Below, piece after piece: positions 8,177 through 17,059 of a stretch of DNA of 64,000 nucleotides. A program made the translations under genes and the position numbers. The notes beneath the pieces were generated by a model that made no database searches, was not told where the DNA came from, and saw only the letters and a list, made by a program, of their open reading frames with translations. The DNA is from Nocardia niigatensis NBRC 100131 (GTDB taxonomy: Bacteria; Actinomycetota; Actinomycetes; Mycobacteriales; Mycobacteriaceae), in NCBI RefSeq assembly GCF_000308655.1, contig NZ_BAGC01000043.1, forward strand, positions 620,001 through 684,000, given 5' to 3'. The first letter of the stretch is position 1, and the number at the start of each line of letters is the position of its first letter.

Positions 8177-8521
8177 ATGGCCCTCGAATTCACGACCTGG
8201 ACCGTCCGCAGCGACAAAACGCCCGAGATGGCCGTTCGCACAACTCTTTCCGCCGACAGCTGGGTGCTGAGCTGGCTTCCGGACCGGTTGCTCACCCAGG
8301 AAGCGGCCTGCCACGGCCTCGCGCTCGACGAAATCCTGAGCGACCCGAATCCCGAGGATCCCGAGCAGGCGCTGGCGGTGGCCGAACTGCTGGCCGCCGA
8401 ACTCGACCTCACCCTGCGCGAAGTCGTTGTGCTGCTGTGGGTCCGGTCCGCGCAGCGCGACCCGCGACCCGACGCCACACCGATGCCGCACCACCGACCC
8501 GCGACTCCGGTGCACAGCTGA
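8177..8521 (+). CDS. Small protein of unknown function
   Basis: 114 residues starting MALEFTTWTVRSDKTPEMAV; no family recognised. The middle is acidic and helical (ALDEILSDPNPEDPEQALAV, then ELLAAELDLTLREVVVLLWV) and the last ~20 residues are Pro/His-rich and probably disordered. No signal peptide or membrane segment. The ATG at 8177 is chosen because GGAGG lies 11 bases upstream and because upstream codon composition is unlike coding sequence; a GTG at 8165 and an in-frame start at 8030 are alternatives. It is divergent from the HTH/fusion pair and followed by a 12-bp terminator stem, so it is probably a one-gene transcript. Confidence 0.6.
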   Translation: MALEFTTWTVRSDKTPEMAVRTTLSADSWVLSWLPDRLLTQEAACHGLALDEILSDPNPEDPEQALAVAELLAAELDLTLREVVVLLWVRSAQRDPRPDATPMPHHRPATPVHS

Positions 8522-8593
8522 TCAGCGAATCCGCTGACCGGCAGCACCTTTCGAGACCCCTGGAGGAGAGGCTCCCGCTGAGCGGGCGGCGAT

Positions 8594-8626
8594 GGCGGTG
8601 ACGGCCGGAGGGGTGCCGTCACCGCC
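8594..8626 (+). terminator. Terminator hairpin after the small orphan gene
   Basis: GGCGGTGACGGC (8594-8605) and GCCGTCACCGCC (8615-8626) form a perfect 12-bp stem with a 9-nt loop, about 70 bases past the stop at 8521. Confidence 0.65.
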
Positions 8627-8819
8627 CTGCTCGTTACCCGGCCGTCGATCAGACCGTCGTGCGGTCCGCCGCAGTGAGCGGCGGCACGGCGGCGGGGTCG
8701 GAAAGGCCCGGGCAACGGCTTGCCCCGCGACAATCTCGACCGGCGCGAGACCATGATCTGGTCCGACGCACCGCACGTCCAGCCCGATCCCTTCGCCGCA
8801 CAGCCTCCGATCTGGCTGC

Positions 8820-8883
8820 GCTGATGCCGGAAGACTCCAGGCACGCTGATGCCGGAAGGCTACCGTGTAGCTGAAGCCGGAAA
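8820..8883. repeat. Three direct repeats at exact 25-bp spacing
   Basis: GCTGATGCCGGAAG occurs at 8820 and 8845, and GCTGAAGCCGGAAA at 8870: three copies in phase at 25 bp. They end 33 bases before the protease ATG at 8916. The sequence between the cores is not conserved, so this is a spaced-site array and not a simple tandem duplication. Most likely a multi-site operator for the protease gene (inference). Confidence 0.6.
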
Positions 8884-8915
8884 CGGTATGCGTCGAGTCG
8901 GATGGGTGGTTGGGC

Positions 8916-9614
8916 ATGCAGGTGAACCGCTGGATCGCACCGGCCGCGGTGGCCGTCGCCTGCGGATTGTCCGCAGCGCCCGCCGCCCACGCCGATCCCG
9001 GTGACACTCAGGCCGCGCTCGGCGGCGGCTCCGGCCTGGTCCTGGGCCGCACCACCAAATGCAGCCTCACCACCATCGGCTACGACGGCGCCGGACGACT
9101 GGTCGGCTTCACCGCCGGCCACTGCGCCGCAGCGGGCACCCCGGTACGCGGCGAGCGGTTCCCGGACGCCGGCGTTGTCGGCGTGGTCCGCGACGCCGAC
9201 GAGCAACTCGATTACGCCGTAATCGAATTCGACCCGTCCGTCGTCACTCCCCTGCGTTCCCTCAACGGCAGCACCATCACCGCCGTGGCCCCCGCCCCAC
9301 CGCCCCTGAGCATCGTCTGCCAGAACGGCCGCACCAGCGGACACGCCTGCGGGGTCGTGTGGGCCTCCAGCCCGGTCGGTTTCCTCGAACAGGCCTGCTC
9401 GAGCTACGGCGACTCCGGCGCCCCCGTCACCGACGGCGATCAACTGGTAGGCATGGTCTCCGCCCCACTGATCAGCGACACCCGCACCATCCGCTTCAGC
9501 TGCACCGACCCCAGCAACCCGTTCCACACCCCGGTCATCGCCGTAGCCTTCGATACCGTCCGCGCCGCCGTCGACGCCGGCAAGGGCGTCGGCAGCGGTT
9601 TCCAGCCGTTCTGA
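8916..9614 (+). CDS. Secreted chymotrypsin-like serine protease (S1 family)
   Basis: 232 residues. Signal peptide ~1-26 (MQVNRWIAPAAVAVACGLSA, cleavage near AHA-DP). Catalytic residues are visible in order: His69 in FTAGHC, Asp99 in QLDYAVIEFD and Ser167 in YGDSGAPV. Four or more cysteines could form the usual disulfides. The length is right for a compact mature S1 protease without propeptide or extra domain. The ATG at 8916 is used over a TTG two codons earlier. Expected to be exported; substrate unknown. The upstream repeat array suggests dedicated regulation. Confidence 0.88.
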   Translation: MQVNRWIAPAAVAVACGLSAAPAAHADPGDTQAALGGGSGLVLGRTTKCSLTTIGYDGAGRLVGFTAGHCAAAGTPVRGERFPDAGVVGVVRDADEQLDYAVIEFDPSVVTPLRSLNGSTITAVAPAPPPLSIVCQNGRTSGHACGVVWASSPVGFLEQACSSYGDSGAPVTDGDQLVGMVSAPLISDTRTIRFSCTDPSNPFHTPVIAVAFDTVRAAVDAGKGVGSGFQPF

Positions 9615-9954
9615 CTGCGGCCTGTCCGGCGAGCACATCCAGGGCGCGGTCGATATCCGCCTCGGTGTTGTAGAGGTGGCAGGCCAGCCGTAGTCGCCCG
9701 GCTCGCAGGGCGCCGACGATCCGCGCCGCGCGCACCCGTTCCAGGGTCCGCTCCGGCACCTCGATCGACACGATCGCCGAATTGCCTTCCGGCAGGCCCA
9801 GTCCCTTGCCCAGCCGATCCGCCAGCGCCACATCGTGCCGGCGAATGGCGTCGATTCCGAGCTGTTCGAGCAGTTCCAGGCTGCACCGCTGCCCGATCCA
9901 GGCCGGCCACACCGGCCCGAATCGGATCTCTACCGGCGCGCCGGCCAGCTCATC
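9613..9954 (-). pseudogene. C-terminal remnant of a class V aminotransferase
   Basis: Minus-strand translation gives GPVWPAWIGQRCSLELLEQL, ALADRLGKGLGLPEGNSAIV and GRLRLACHLYNTEADIDRAL. These match the end of class V (cysteine-desulfurase-like) aminotransferases, where HLYNTEADID is a conserved C-terminal landmark. Only ~115 of ~350-400 residues remain; the PLP-lysine region is gone and the frame runs past its expected end into the antisense of the protease gene. A degraded copy, probably cut on both sides. Confidence 0.7.
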
Positions 9955-10138
9955 CGAGCCACTGCACCAGGAGGATATGGACTTCGCGCCGATCCTCGAG
10001 CAACAGATAGATGACTGGGCCGACAGGCGAGCATCATCACTCCGACCAGTTATGAGCTGCGCGCCCGCTGCCACCCATGTTGCAACGACGCCGGCCAATC
10101 GCCGGATTACCGGCTCGATCTCCAGCGGCGGAAGGGGT

Positions 10139-11641
<1,503 letters not shown>

Positions 11642-11736
11642 TGAGGTTCTCGCTTCTCGTCGCGCCCGGACACCGGCGTCCGGACGCATCGAGTATTACA
11701 TGTTATTTCCGGTAACGTCTATATGTGCTGTGATCA

Positions 11737-11752
11737 GGGGACCAAAGTCCCC
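11737..11752 (-). terminator. Short GC hairpin after the AurF-like gene
   Basis: GGGGAC (11737-11742) and GTCCCC (11747-11752) form a 6-bp stem with a 4-nt loop, 20 bases beyond the stop at 11773. It separates the lipid-export cluster from the monooxygenase gene. Confidence 0.5.
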
Positions 11753-11772
11753 AGTCCAGGCCCGACGCCCGG

Positions 11773-12570
11773 TCAGGCCGCGCGGACCCGACCCGGGCGA
11801 TCCGGCTCCGAGCGGTAGCGGGTCGTCGGCCCGGCGATGCCGAGCGCCTTCCACACCTGCTTGGACACCGGATTCATGAGCCCGATCCTCTTGGCCAGCG
11901 ACCGCACGTCACCGAAGAAGCCCGCGAACGCCTCCTTGGATTCGGGCAGTCCGAAGAAGACGTCCTTGCGGACCGAGCGCGGAATCCCGACCTCCCGGAA
12001 GAACGTGCGCGGCGGAATCAGGATGGCCCGGCCGCCGATCCACATGACGATCGGGAAGGCCAGCGACAGCACGAACTTGTCGATCGGGTTCGCCTGCGGC
12101 ACATGGTGTTCCAGGAACTCATGGGCGAAGGAGATGTGCCGGGCCTCCTCGGCGATGTGAATCGCCATGACACCGCGCATGATCGGATGAATGTCCTCGT
12201 CCGCGCGCAGGATCGCCTTCTGGATGTGGTCGATCGGCTCCTCGCCGGAAAGCACCGCCATGAAGAACAGATTCGGGAAGACCGAGGCCAGCGGCGGCAC
12301 CAGATAGGTGAGCTGCTCGAGGAGCGTGCTCATGCCCGGCACGTCGATCCCGATGCGGTTCACCATCTCCTGGAACATCAGGGTGTGGTTGCACTCCTCG
12401 ATGACCTCGTGGGTGCAGTACCGGAACTCCGGTGAGCCATTGGGCAGTTTGAAGGTGTGCTGCACCATGCCGCCGATGAGCAGGGTCTCGAACTGCAGCC
12501 CCACCTTGGCGATATTGGCCTGCCGCCACAGCCCGATGGCGATCTTCAACAAGAGATCGTCTACGACCAC
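11773..12570 (-). CDS. AurF-like diiron oxygenase, short N-terminus
   Basis: 265 residues of the AurF (p-aminobenzoate N-oxygenase) family. Diiron ligand motifs are visible: EVIEECNHTLMF and HIAEEARHISFAHEF, each with the E-x2-H pattern, plus NIAKVGLQFE upstream. AurF proteins are usually ~300-340 residues; here the first ~60-80 are missing relative to the family, though both metal motifs are intact. The GTG start at 12570 overlaps the end of the acyltransferase gene, suggesting coupling. It may hydroxylate or N-oxygenate a lipid-linked substrate, or have lost activity by truncation. Confidence 0.78.
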   Translation of the reverse strand: MVVDDLLLKIAIGLWRQANIAKVGLQFETLLIGGMVQHTFKLPNGSPEFRYCTHEVIEECNHTLMFQEMVNRIGIDVPGMSTLLEQLTYLVPPLASVFPNLFFMAVLSGEEPIDHIQKAILRADEDIHPIMRGVMAIHIAEEARHISFAHEFLEHHVPQANPIDKFVLSLAFPIVMWIGGRAILIPPRTFFREVGIPRSVRKDVFFGLPESKEAFAGFFGDVRSLAKRIGLMNPVSKQVWKALGIAGPTTRYRSEPDRPGRVRAA

Positions 12571-13913
12571 CAGCGCGGGCGCAGCCCCCAGTTCTCGAAC
12601 TCGTCGGTAACCAGGTCGCGCAAGGCTTCCCGGGTCGGGAAGCGGTCCGGATCGGCGCCCGTGATGGCGAGCGTGACGGTGTCGCCGTCACTGGACCAGG
12701 CGAGATTGAGACCCACCTCGACACGGCGGAAGAGATCGGTGTCGGCCGTGCAGACGACCGGTCGCATCAGAACCGAGCGTGCGCGAACTCCGGCGATGGT
12801 CGCGACGCCCTGACCGGTTTCCCCCAGATTGGTGCACAGGCATTCCGGGGCTTTGGCCGTGCGGGAGAAGTAACCGAGGAGGAATCTCGGCAGCATCATC
12901 TGGACCGGTTGCAGGTGTTGCAGGGCGGGGGTGGTGGCCGGATCGGCGTAGGCGCGAGCCGCCTGCTTGATGGCTGCCCGCACGCCGCGCAGGTCTGTGC
13001 GCTCGCCCTTGCGGTAGGGCACCGCGATCGGAAGGCCGGTGGTGGCATTGCCGCGCGGATCGTCGATGCCGCGCAGAGAGTGCGGAATGTCGACGCGAAC
13101 CTCCGAGCCGTCGGCGATCCTGCCGCTGCGGCCGAGAATGCCGACCGCCACCCCGACCATCAGGCCGTTGGCGGTGCCGTCGTGGGCGGCGGCGACGGAA
13201 TCCCATTCGGCCGCATCGACTTCCACGACCAGGTCGGCGGCGCAGTAGCGGTCCGGCAGCGGGAGCAGCGGCTCGGCCGGACGCGGATTGCGTTCGGGCT
13301 CGAGGACATCGCGTGACTTGACGGCGGCGCGGATGCCGTGGGCGGCCGCACGCAGCTGACCGAACGCGTCGGCGAGGTGGGAGCGGAGCAGGCCGGTCGA
13401 CGGGATCGATCCCACCAAGCGCCCCGAACTGGTGGCGATATCCGGTGTCTCCGCGGCGTCGAGCCGGGCGAGCGCGTCGCCCACCGCGTAGAGCACCGCG
13501 CCGCCGTCCGCGCCCACGTGCGAGGTGACCAGTGACAGCAGGGTGCCGCCGGTGGTCGTGGGCGCGGCCGACAGCCGCCACACCCGCCCGGCGGCCGGAT
13601 CGAACTCGACCCGGCTCTGTGCGAAGAACCAGTCCAGGACGCCCGATTCGTGAACTCGATCCTCCTGCACCGCCAGCGGTTCCGCGGTGGCCGCGGACAC
13701 CCACCAGGGCCGGGCGAAGGGCACCGAGGTGGTCATCACCCGCCGGGCCAGGAACCCGTGCGCGAGGTGGGCGTGCAACCGTTCCAGCACAGCCGGATCC
13801 AGCGCCTCGTCGAAGCGCCACGCCAGCTGGTTGACCAGGGCGGTGCCGTAGAGGTCGTGCAGTTTCAGGAACAGGTCGTCGTCGGCGGTGAGCCGGTTCA
13901 GGACGGCGGTCAT
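12561..13913 (-). CDS. Condensation-fold acyltransferase (PapA/WS-DGAT-like)
   Basis: 450 residues. The HxxxDG catalytic signature of the condensation/CoA-dependent acyltransferase superfamily is at ~132-137 (SHVGADGG). A second half with NGLMVGVAVGILG and VCTNLGETG matches the channel region of PapA/WS-DGAT-like proteins. Expected to transfer an acyl group to a hydroxyl of a glycolipid or alcohol. Start is ATG 13913; codons up to 13931 lack an RBS. It lies 14 bp after the ABC permease and overlaps the diiron gene, so it belongs to the export cluster. Confidence 0.75.
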   Translation of the reverse strand: MTAVLNRLTADDDLFLKLHDLYGTALVNQLAWRFDEALDPAVLERLHAHLAHGFLARRVMTTSVPFARPWWVSAATAEPLAVQEDRVHESGVLDWFFAQSRVEFDPAAGRVWRLSAAPTTTGGTLLSLVTSHVGADGGAVLYAVGDALARLDAAETPDIATSSGRLVGSIPSTGLLRSHLADAFGQLRAAAHGIRAAVKSRDVLEPERNPRPAEPLLPLPDRYCAADLVVEVDAAEWDSVAAAHDGTANGLMVGVAVGILGRSGRIADGSEVRVDIPHSLRGIDDPRGNATTGLPIAVPYRKGERTDLRGVRAAIKQAARAYADPATTPALQHLQPVQMMLPRFLLGYFSRTAKAPECLCTNLGETGQGVATIAGVRARSVLMRPVVCTADTDLFRRVEVGLNLAWSSDGDTVTLAITGADPDRFPTREALRDLVTDEFENWGLRPRWWS

Positions 13914-13927
13914 GGCGAGTCTCCGGA

Positions 13928-14761
13928 TCAACGGGCACGCAGGGTGCGAACGGTCAAGGGCGCGAAGACGATCGCGACGACCAGCGCGGCGCCCACCGAC
14001 CAGGCGAAATCGGAGCCGACCGAGCCGGAGTCGGCGAGGGTGCGCACGGCCGCCACCAGATGCGAGACGGGGTTGTAGTCGGAGACGTGGCGCAGCCAGC
14101 CCGGCATGGCCGCCACCGGAACCAGGGCGTTGGAGGCGAAGCTGGCGAAGGTCAGCACCAGCATCGACATGCCCTGCACCGCAGCCGGTTTGGCCACCGT
14201 CACGCCGATGAAGGCGAACAGCCAGCTCATGGCGGTGGTCGCGAACACCACCAGGACCGCGCCCAGGATCAGGCCCAGCGGATGGTCGGGCCGGTAGCCC
14301 ATGCCGAAGCCGACCAGCAGCACCATGAGCGCGGCGATCACGTAGCGGGTCGCGCCCGCCAGCAGTCCCCCGGCCACCGGCGCGAAGCGAGCGATGGGCA
14401 TGGAGACGAAGCGGTCGAAGACGCCGGAACGGATGTCCTCGGACAGCTGCACGCCCATGGCCACCGAGGAGGTGAGCACGATCTGCACCAGCACACCGGG
14501 AATCAGCGTGGGCAGGTAGGCGTCCAGGCTGCCCGCGATGGCCTTGCCGAAAACGCTGCCGAACAGCAGCGGTCCGACGATCGGCAGCAGCACCGCGTCG
14601 TAGAGCAGCTGGGGGCTGTGCCGGAAGGTGAGCAGACCGCGCTGCGCCATGACCAGCGATTGGACCAGCGCGGCCCGCACCCCGACATGGGTGATGCGCG
14701 GCTGCCGGGCGATGCGCGCGGTGGGGTGCAGCAGCACCGGAGTATCGGAGAGGACGGTCAT
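13928..14761 (-). CDS. ABC-2 type transporter permease, DrrB-like
   Basis: 277 residues with about six membrane segments; conserved ABC-2 features include QLLYDAVLLPIVGPLLFGSV near the N-terminus and ALVPVAAMPGWLRHVSDYNP followed by the last helix. This matches DrrB-type permeases that pair with DrrA for export of drugs or mycobacterial lipids. ATG 14761 overlaps the ATPase stop as ATGA, so ATPase and permease are coupled. The minus-strand frame continues upstream through the ATPase gene but that part is a shadow. Confidence 0.9.
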   Translation of the reverse strand: MTVLSDTPVLLHPTARIARQPRITHVGVRAALVQSLVMAQRGLLTFRHSPQLLYDAVLLPIVGPLLFGSVFGKAIAGSLDAYLPTLIPGVLVQIVLTSSVAMGVQLSEDIRSGVFDRFVSMPIARFAPVAGGLLAGATRYVIAALMVLLVGFGMGYRPDHPLGLILGAVLVVFATTAMSWLFAFIGVTVAKPAAVQGMSMLVLTFASFASNALVPVAAMPGWLRHVSDYNPVSHLVAAVRTLADSGSVGSDFAWSVGAALVVAIVFAPLTVRTLRAR

Positions 14762-15732
14762 GCGGTCTGCCTTTCGGCCGGAGGCGAGGGGCGGGCCGGG
14801 CGCTGGGTGAGTGCCAGGAACACCGAGTTCAGGTCGGGGCGCTCGACCCCGAAGCCGCGCAGGCGGATTCCGCTGTCGCGGCAGGCGGTGATGACGTCGG
14901 CGGCGGTGCCGATATCGCTGAGCGGCACGGTCAGGGTGGCGGGATTGTCGCCGTGCAGGGGTGTGGCGCCGATGAGTCTTTCGACGGCCGCGTCCGCCAG
15001 CGGGCGCTGCCCGGGATCGGCCAGGTCGAGCCGCAACATCTCCTCGCCGATGGAGGATTTCAGCTCGCCGGTCGTGCCCTCGGCGACCACGGTGCCGTGA
15101 TCGATGACGGCGATCCGGTCGGCCAGGGCGTCGGCTTCCTCCAGGTACTGGGTGGTGAGCAGGATCGTCGCGCCCCGCCCGACCAGGCCCCGCACCACCG
15201 ACCACATGCGCTCGCGGGTGTGCGGATCGAGTCCGGTGGTGGGCTCGTCCAGGAAGATCAAGGGCGGCACCGTGATCAGCGTCGCGGCCAGGTCCAGCCG
15301 CCGCCGCATACCGCCGGAGAAGGAGCCGACCCGCCGCTGCGCGGCCTCGGTCAGTTCGAACTCCTCGAGCAGTTCCGCCGCCCGGTCCTGGGCCGCGCGG
15401 CGGCTCAGTCCGAGCAGCCGGCCGAACAGCCGGAGGTTCTCCCAGGCGGTGAGGTTCTCGTCGACGGCCGCGTACTGCCCGGTGAGACCGATCATCGACC
15501 GCACAGCCGTGGCCTGGCCGACCACGTCGTGGCCGAAAACCGTTGCGGTGCCGCGTGTCGGGCGCAGCAGGGTGGCCAGCATGCGGACGGTGGTCGTCTT
15601 TCCCGCCCCGTTGGGACCGAGGAGCGCGAACACTGTTCCCGCGGTGACGCTCAGGTCGACCGCGTCCACCGCGGTCATCGACCCGAAACTCCTACCCAGA
15701 CACCGGGTTTCGATGGCGATCTCCGAACTCAT
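14758..15732 (-). CDS. ABC transporter ATP-binding protein, DrrA-like
   Basis: 324 residues. Walker A GPNGAGKTT at ~39-47, signature FSGGMRRRLDLA, Walker B LIFLDEPTTGLDPHTRERMW and H-loop region ILLTTQYLEEAD. The ~100-residue extension after the ATPase core is typical of DrrA daunorubicin-type exporters. It energises the adjacent permease. ATG 15732 overlaps the glycosyltransferase stop by 4 bases, making glycosyltransferase, ATPase and permease one coupled unit. The likely cargo is a glycolipid made by the flanking enzymes (inference). Confidence 0.93.
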   Translation of the reverse strand: MSSEIAIETRCLGRSFGSMTAVDAVDLSVTAGTVFALLGPNGAGKTTTVRMLATLLRPTRGTATVFGHDVVGQATAVRSMIGLTGQYAAVDENLTAWENLRLFGRLLGLSRRAAQDRAAELLEEFELTEAAQRRVGSFSGGMRRRLDLAATLITVPPLIFLDEPTTGLDPHTRERMWSVVRGLVGRGATILLTTQYLEEADALADRIAVIDHGTVVAEGTTGELKSSIGEEMLRLDLADPGQRPLADAAVERLIGATPLHGDNPATLTVPLSDIGTAADVITACRDSGIRLRGFGVERPDLNSVFLALTQRPARPSPPAERQTA

Positions 15733-17012
15733 CGCACACCTCCGATCATTGTCGAAACACTGTCCAGGGCACCGGCGGGAAATGATTCCGGCTCCGGTGC
15801 AAGGGATTCGATGACATCTGCGGCGCTCTGGACACCGTTGTCCCGGAACCGCGCCCCATGGGCGGCCGCACGCAACACGACCGACGGCTCGGTTGCCCGA
15901 ATCAGCAACCGTTCCAGTCGATTCGCGTTCAACCCCGTGAACGGCGCGGTAGCACCCAGCCCGAGCGACTCGACCTGCCGGCCCCAGTACGGCTGATCCG
16001 CCTGCACCGAACAGATCACCGACGGCACGCCCGCCCGCAACACGGCGGCGGTGGTACCCGCCCCACCGTGATGCACGGCCGCGGCGCACAGCGGCAACAC
16101 CGCCCGATGATCGACCTGGTCGACCACCGCGAGCTCGCCCGCGATCCGGCCCCGGAACTGCGGCCCCACCAACAGCATTCGCAGCCCGAGCCGTCGGCAC
16201 GCCTCCCGCACCATCGCCTCCGTGGCGACGGGATCGGTCACCGGCATGGAGCCGAATCCGGCATACACCGGCGCGGCCCCCGAGATCAGCCACTCCCCCA
16301 GTTCCTCACTGATCCCGGCACCGCGCTCGGTCACGACCGGAAAGCCGGTGAAGGGTACGGCCCCGAGGTCCTCGGCCAGACCGGGAAAGAGCGCCGGATC
16401 GTAGGCCTGAATGGCGGTATACGCAGGGACCCCCGGCAACCGCGGGGTAGCCGGTCCTGCGAACTCGGCACGCAAGGCCGCGATCTGGGGCGCGAGCGCC
16501 CAGGCGCGGGCCGCCGTCAGAGCCTTCCATCCGAGACGGTTGACCGGACCGGGCAGGCGACCGCCCTGGGCGGTCGGAAGCACCGCGACCGACCGATTCG
16601 GCCGGATCGGGAAGAAGTGCATCGCCGCGAGCGGAAGACCATGCCGCCCCGCGGCTTCAGCGGCGACCTCCTCGCAGGCCATTCCGGTGACCAGCACCTC
16701 GTTGTCTCCGGCCAGAGCCAGCAGATCACGCGCGGCCTCGGCGAATCCCCGGCGCTGCAGGTCCAGCACCGCCCGAACCCGCTGCACCGGATTCGGATGC
16801 CGAAACCGCCGATCATCCCGCTGAGCCCGCAACGACTCGTCACTGTCGAGCCCGCACGGAACGGCCGAAACACCGTGCCGCTCAGCGAATCCGACAAGAT
16901 TCGGCGACACGGCGAGCGTCACGGCGTGCCCCCGGCCGGTCAGCTCCCGGCCGAGCAGCACCCCGGGCTGCGCGTCACCACGGCTACCCGCGAAGGCGAG
17001 CAGTACCTTCAT
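15729..17012 (-). CDS. GT1-family glycosyltransferase (MGT/GPL type)
   Basis: 427 residues, GT-B fold. N-terminal MKVLLAFAGSRGDAQPGVLL and the donor-binding signature HHGGAGTT (314-321) followed by VPSVICSVQADQPYWGRQV identify the macrolide/glycopeptidolipid-type GT1 group (similar to mycobacterial Rv1524/Rv1526c and Gtf enzymes). It should move a sugar from a nucleotide-sugar to a hydroxyl on a lipid or polyketide-like acceptor. Located between two acyltransferases and an exporter, it probably glycosylates the exported lipid. Confidence 0.9.
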   Translation of the reverse strand: MKVLLAFAGSRGDAQPGVLLGRELTGRGHAVTLAVSPNLVGFAERHGVSAVPCGLDSDESLRAQRDDRRFRHPNPVQRVRAVLDLQRRGFAEAARDLLALAGDNEVLVTGMACEEVAAEAAGRHGLPLAAMHFFPIRPNRSVAVLPTAQGGRLPGPVNRLGWKALTAARAWALAPQIAALRAEFAGPATPRLPGVPAYTAIQAYDPALFPGLAEDLGAVPFTGFPVVTERGAGISEELGEWLISGAAPVYAGFGSMPVTDPVATEAMVREACRRLGLRMLLVGPQFRGRIAGELAVVDQVDHRAVLPLCAAAVHHGGAGTTAAVLRAGVPSVICSVQADQPYWGRQVESLGLGATAPFTGLNANRLERLLIRATEPSVVLRAAAHGARFRDNGVQSAADVIESLAPEPESFPAGALDSVSTMIGGVR

Positions 17013-17059
17013 CGCCTATCTCCGATCCGTACGTCCGAAACGCCCAGCGAACGCATGAC

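Larger units (their letters stand above)
8522..8915. other. Intergenic region with terminator and triple repeat
   Basis: No gene supported. It holds the terminator of the preceding small gene (8594-8626) and a three-copy 25-bp-spaced repeat (8820-8883) just before the serine protease. Frames on both strands here are Arg/Ala/Pro-rich and look like GC-driven noise. Confidence 0.4.

Noticed and set aside
13928..16293. Long frames extending the ABC permease and ATPase upstream
   Set aside because: Upstream parts are shadows of the ATPase and glycosyltransferase genes; ATGA overlaps fix the true starts at 14761 and 15732.
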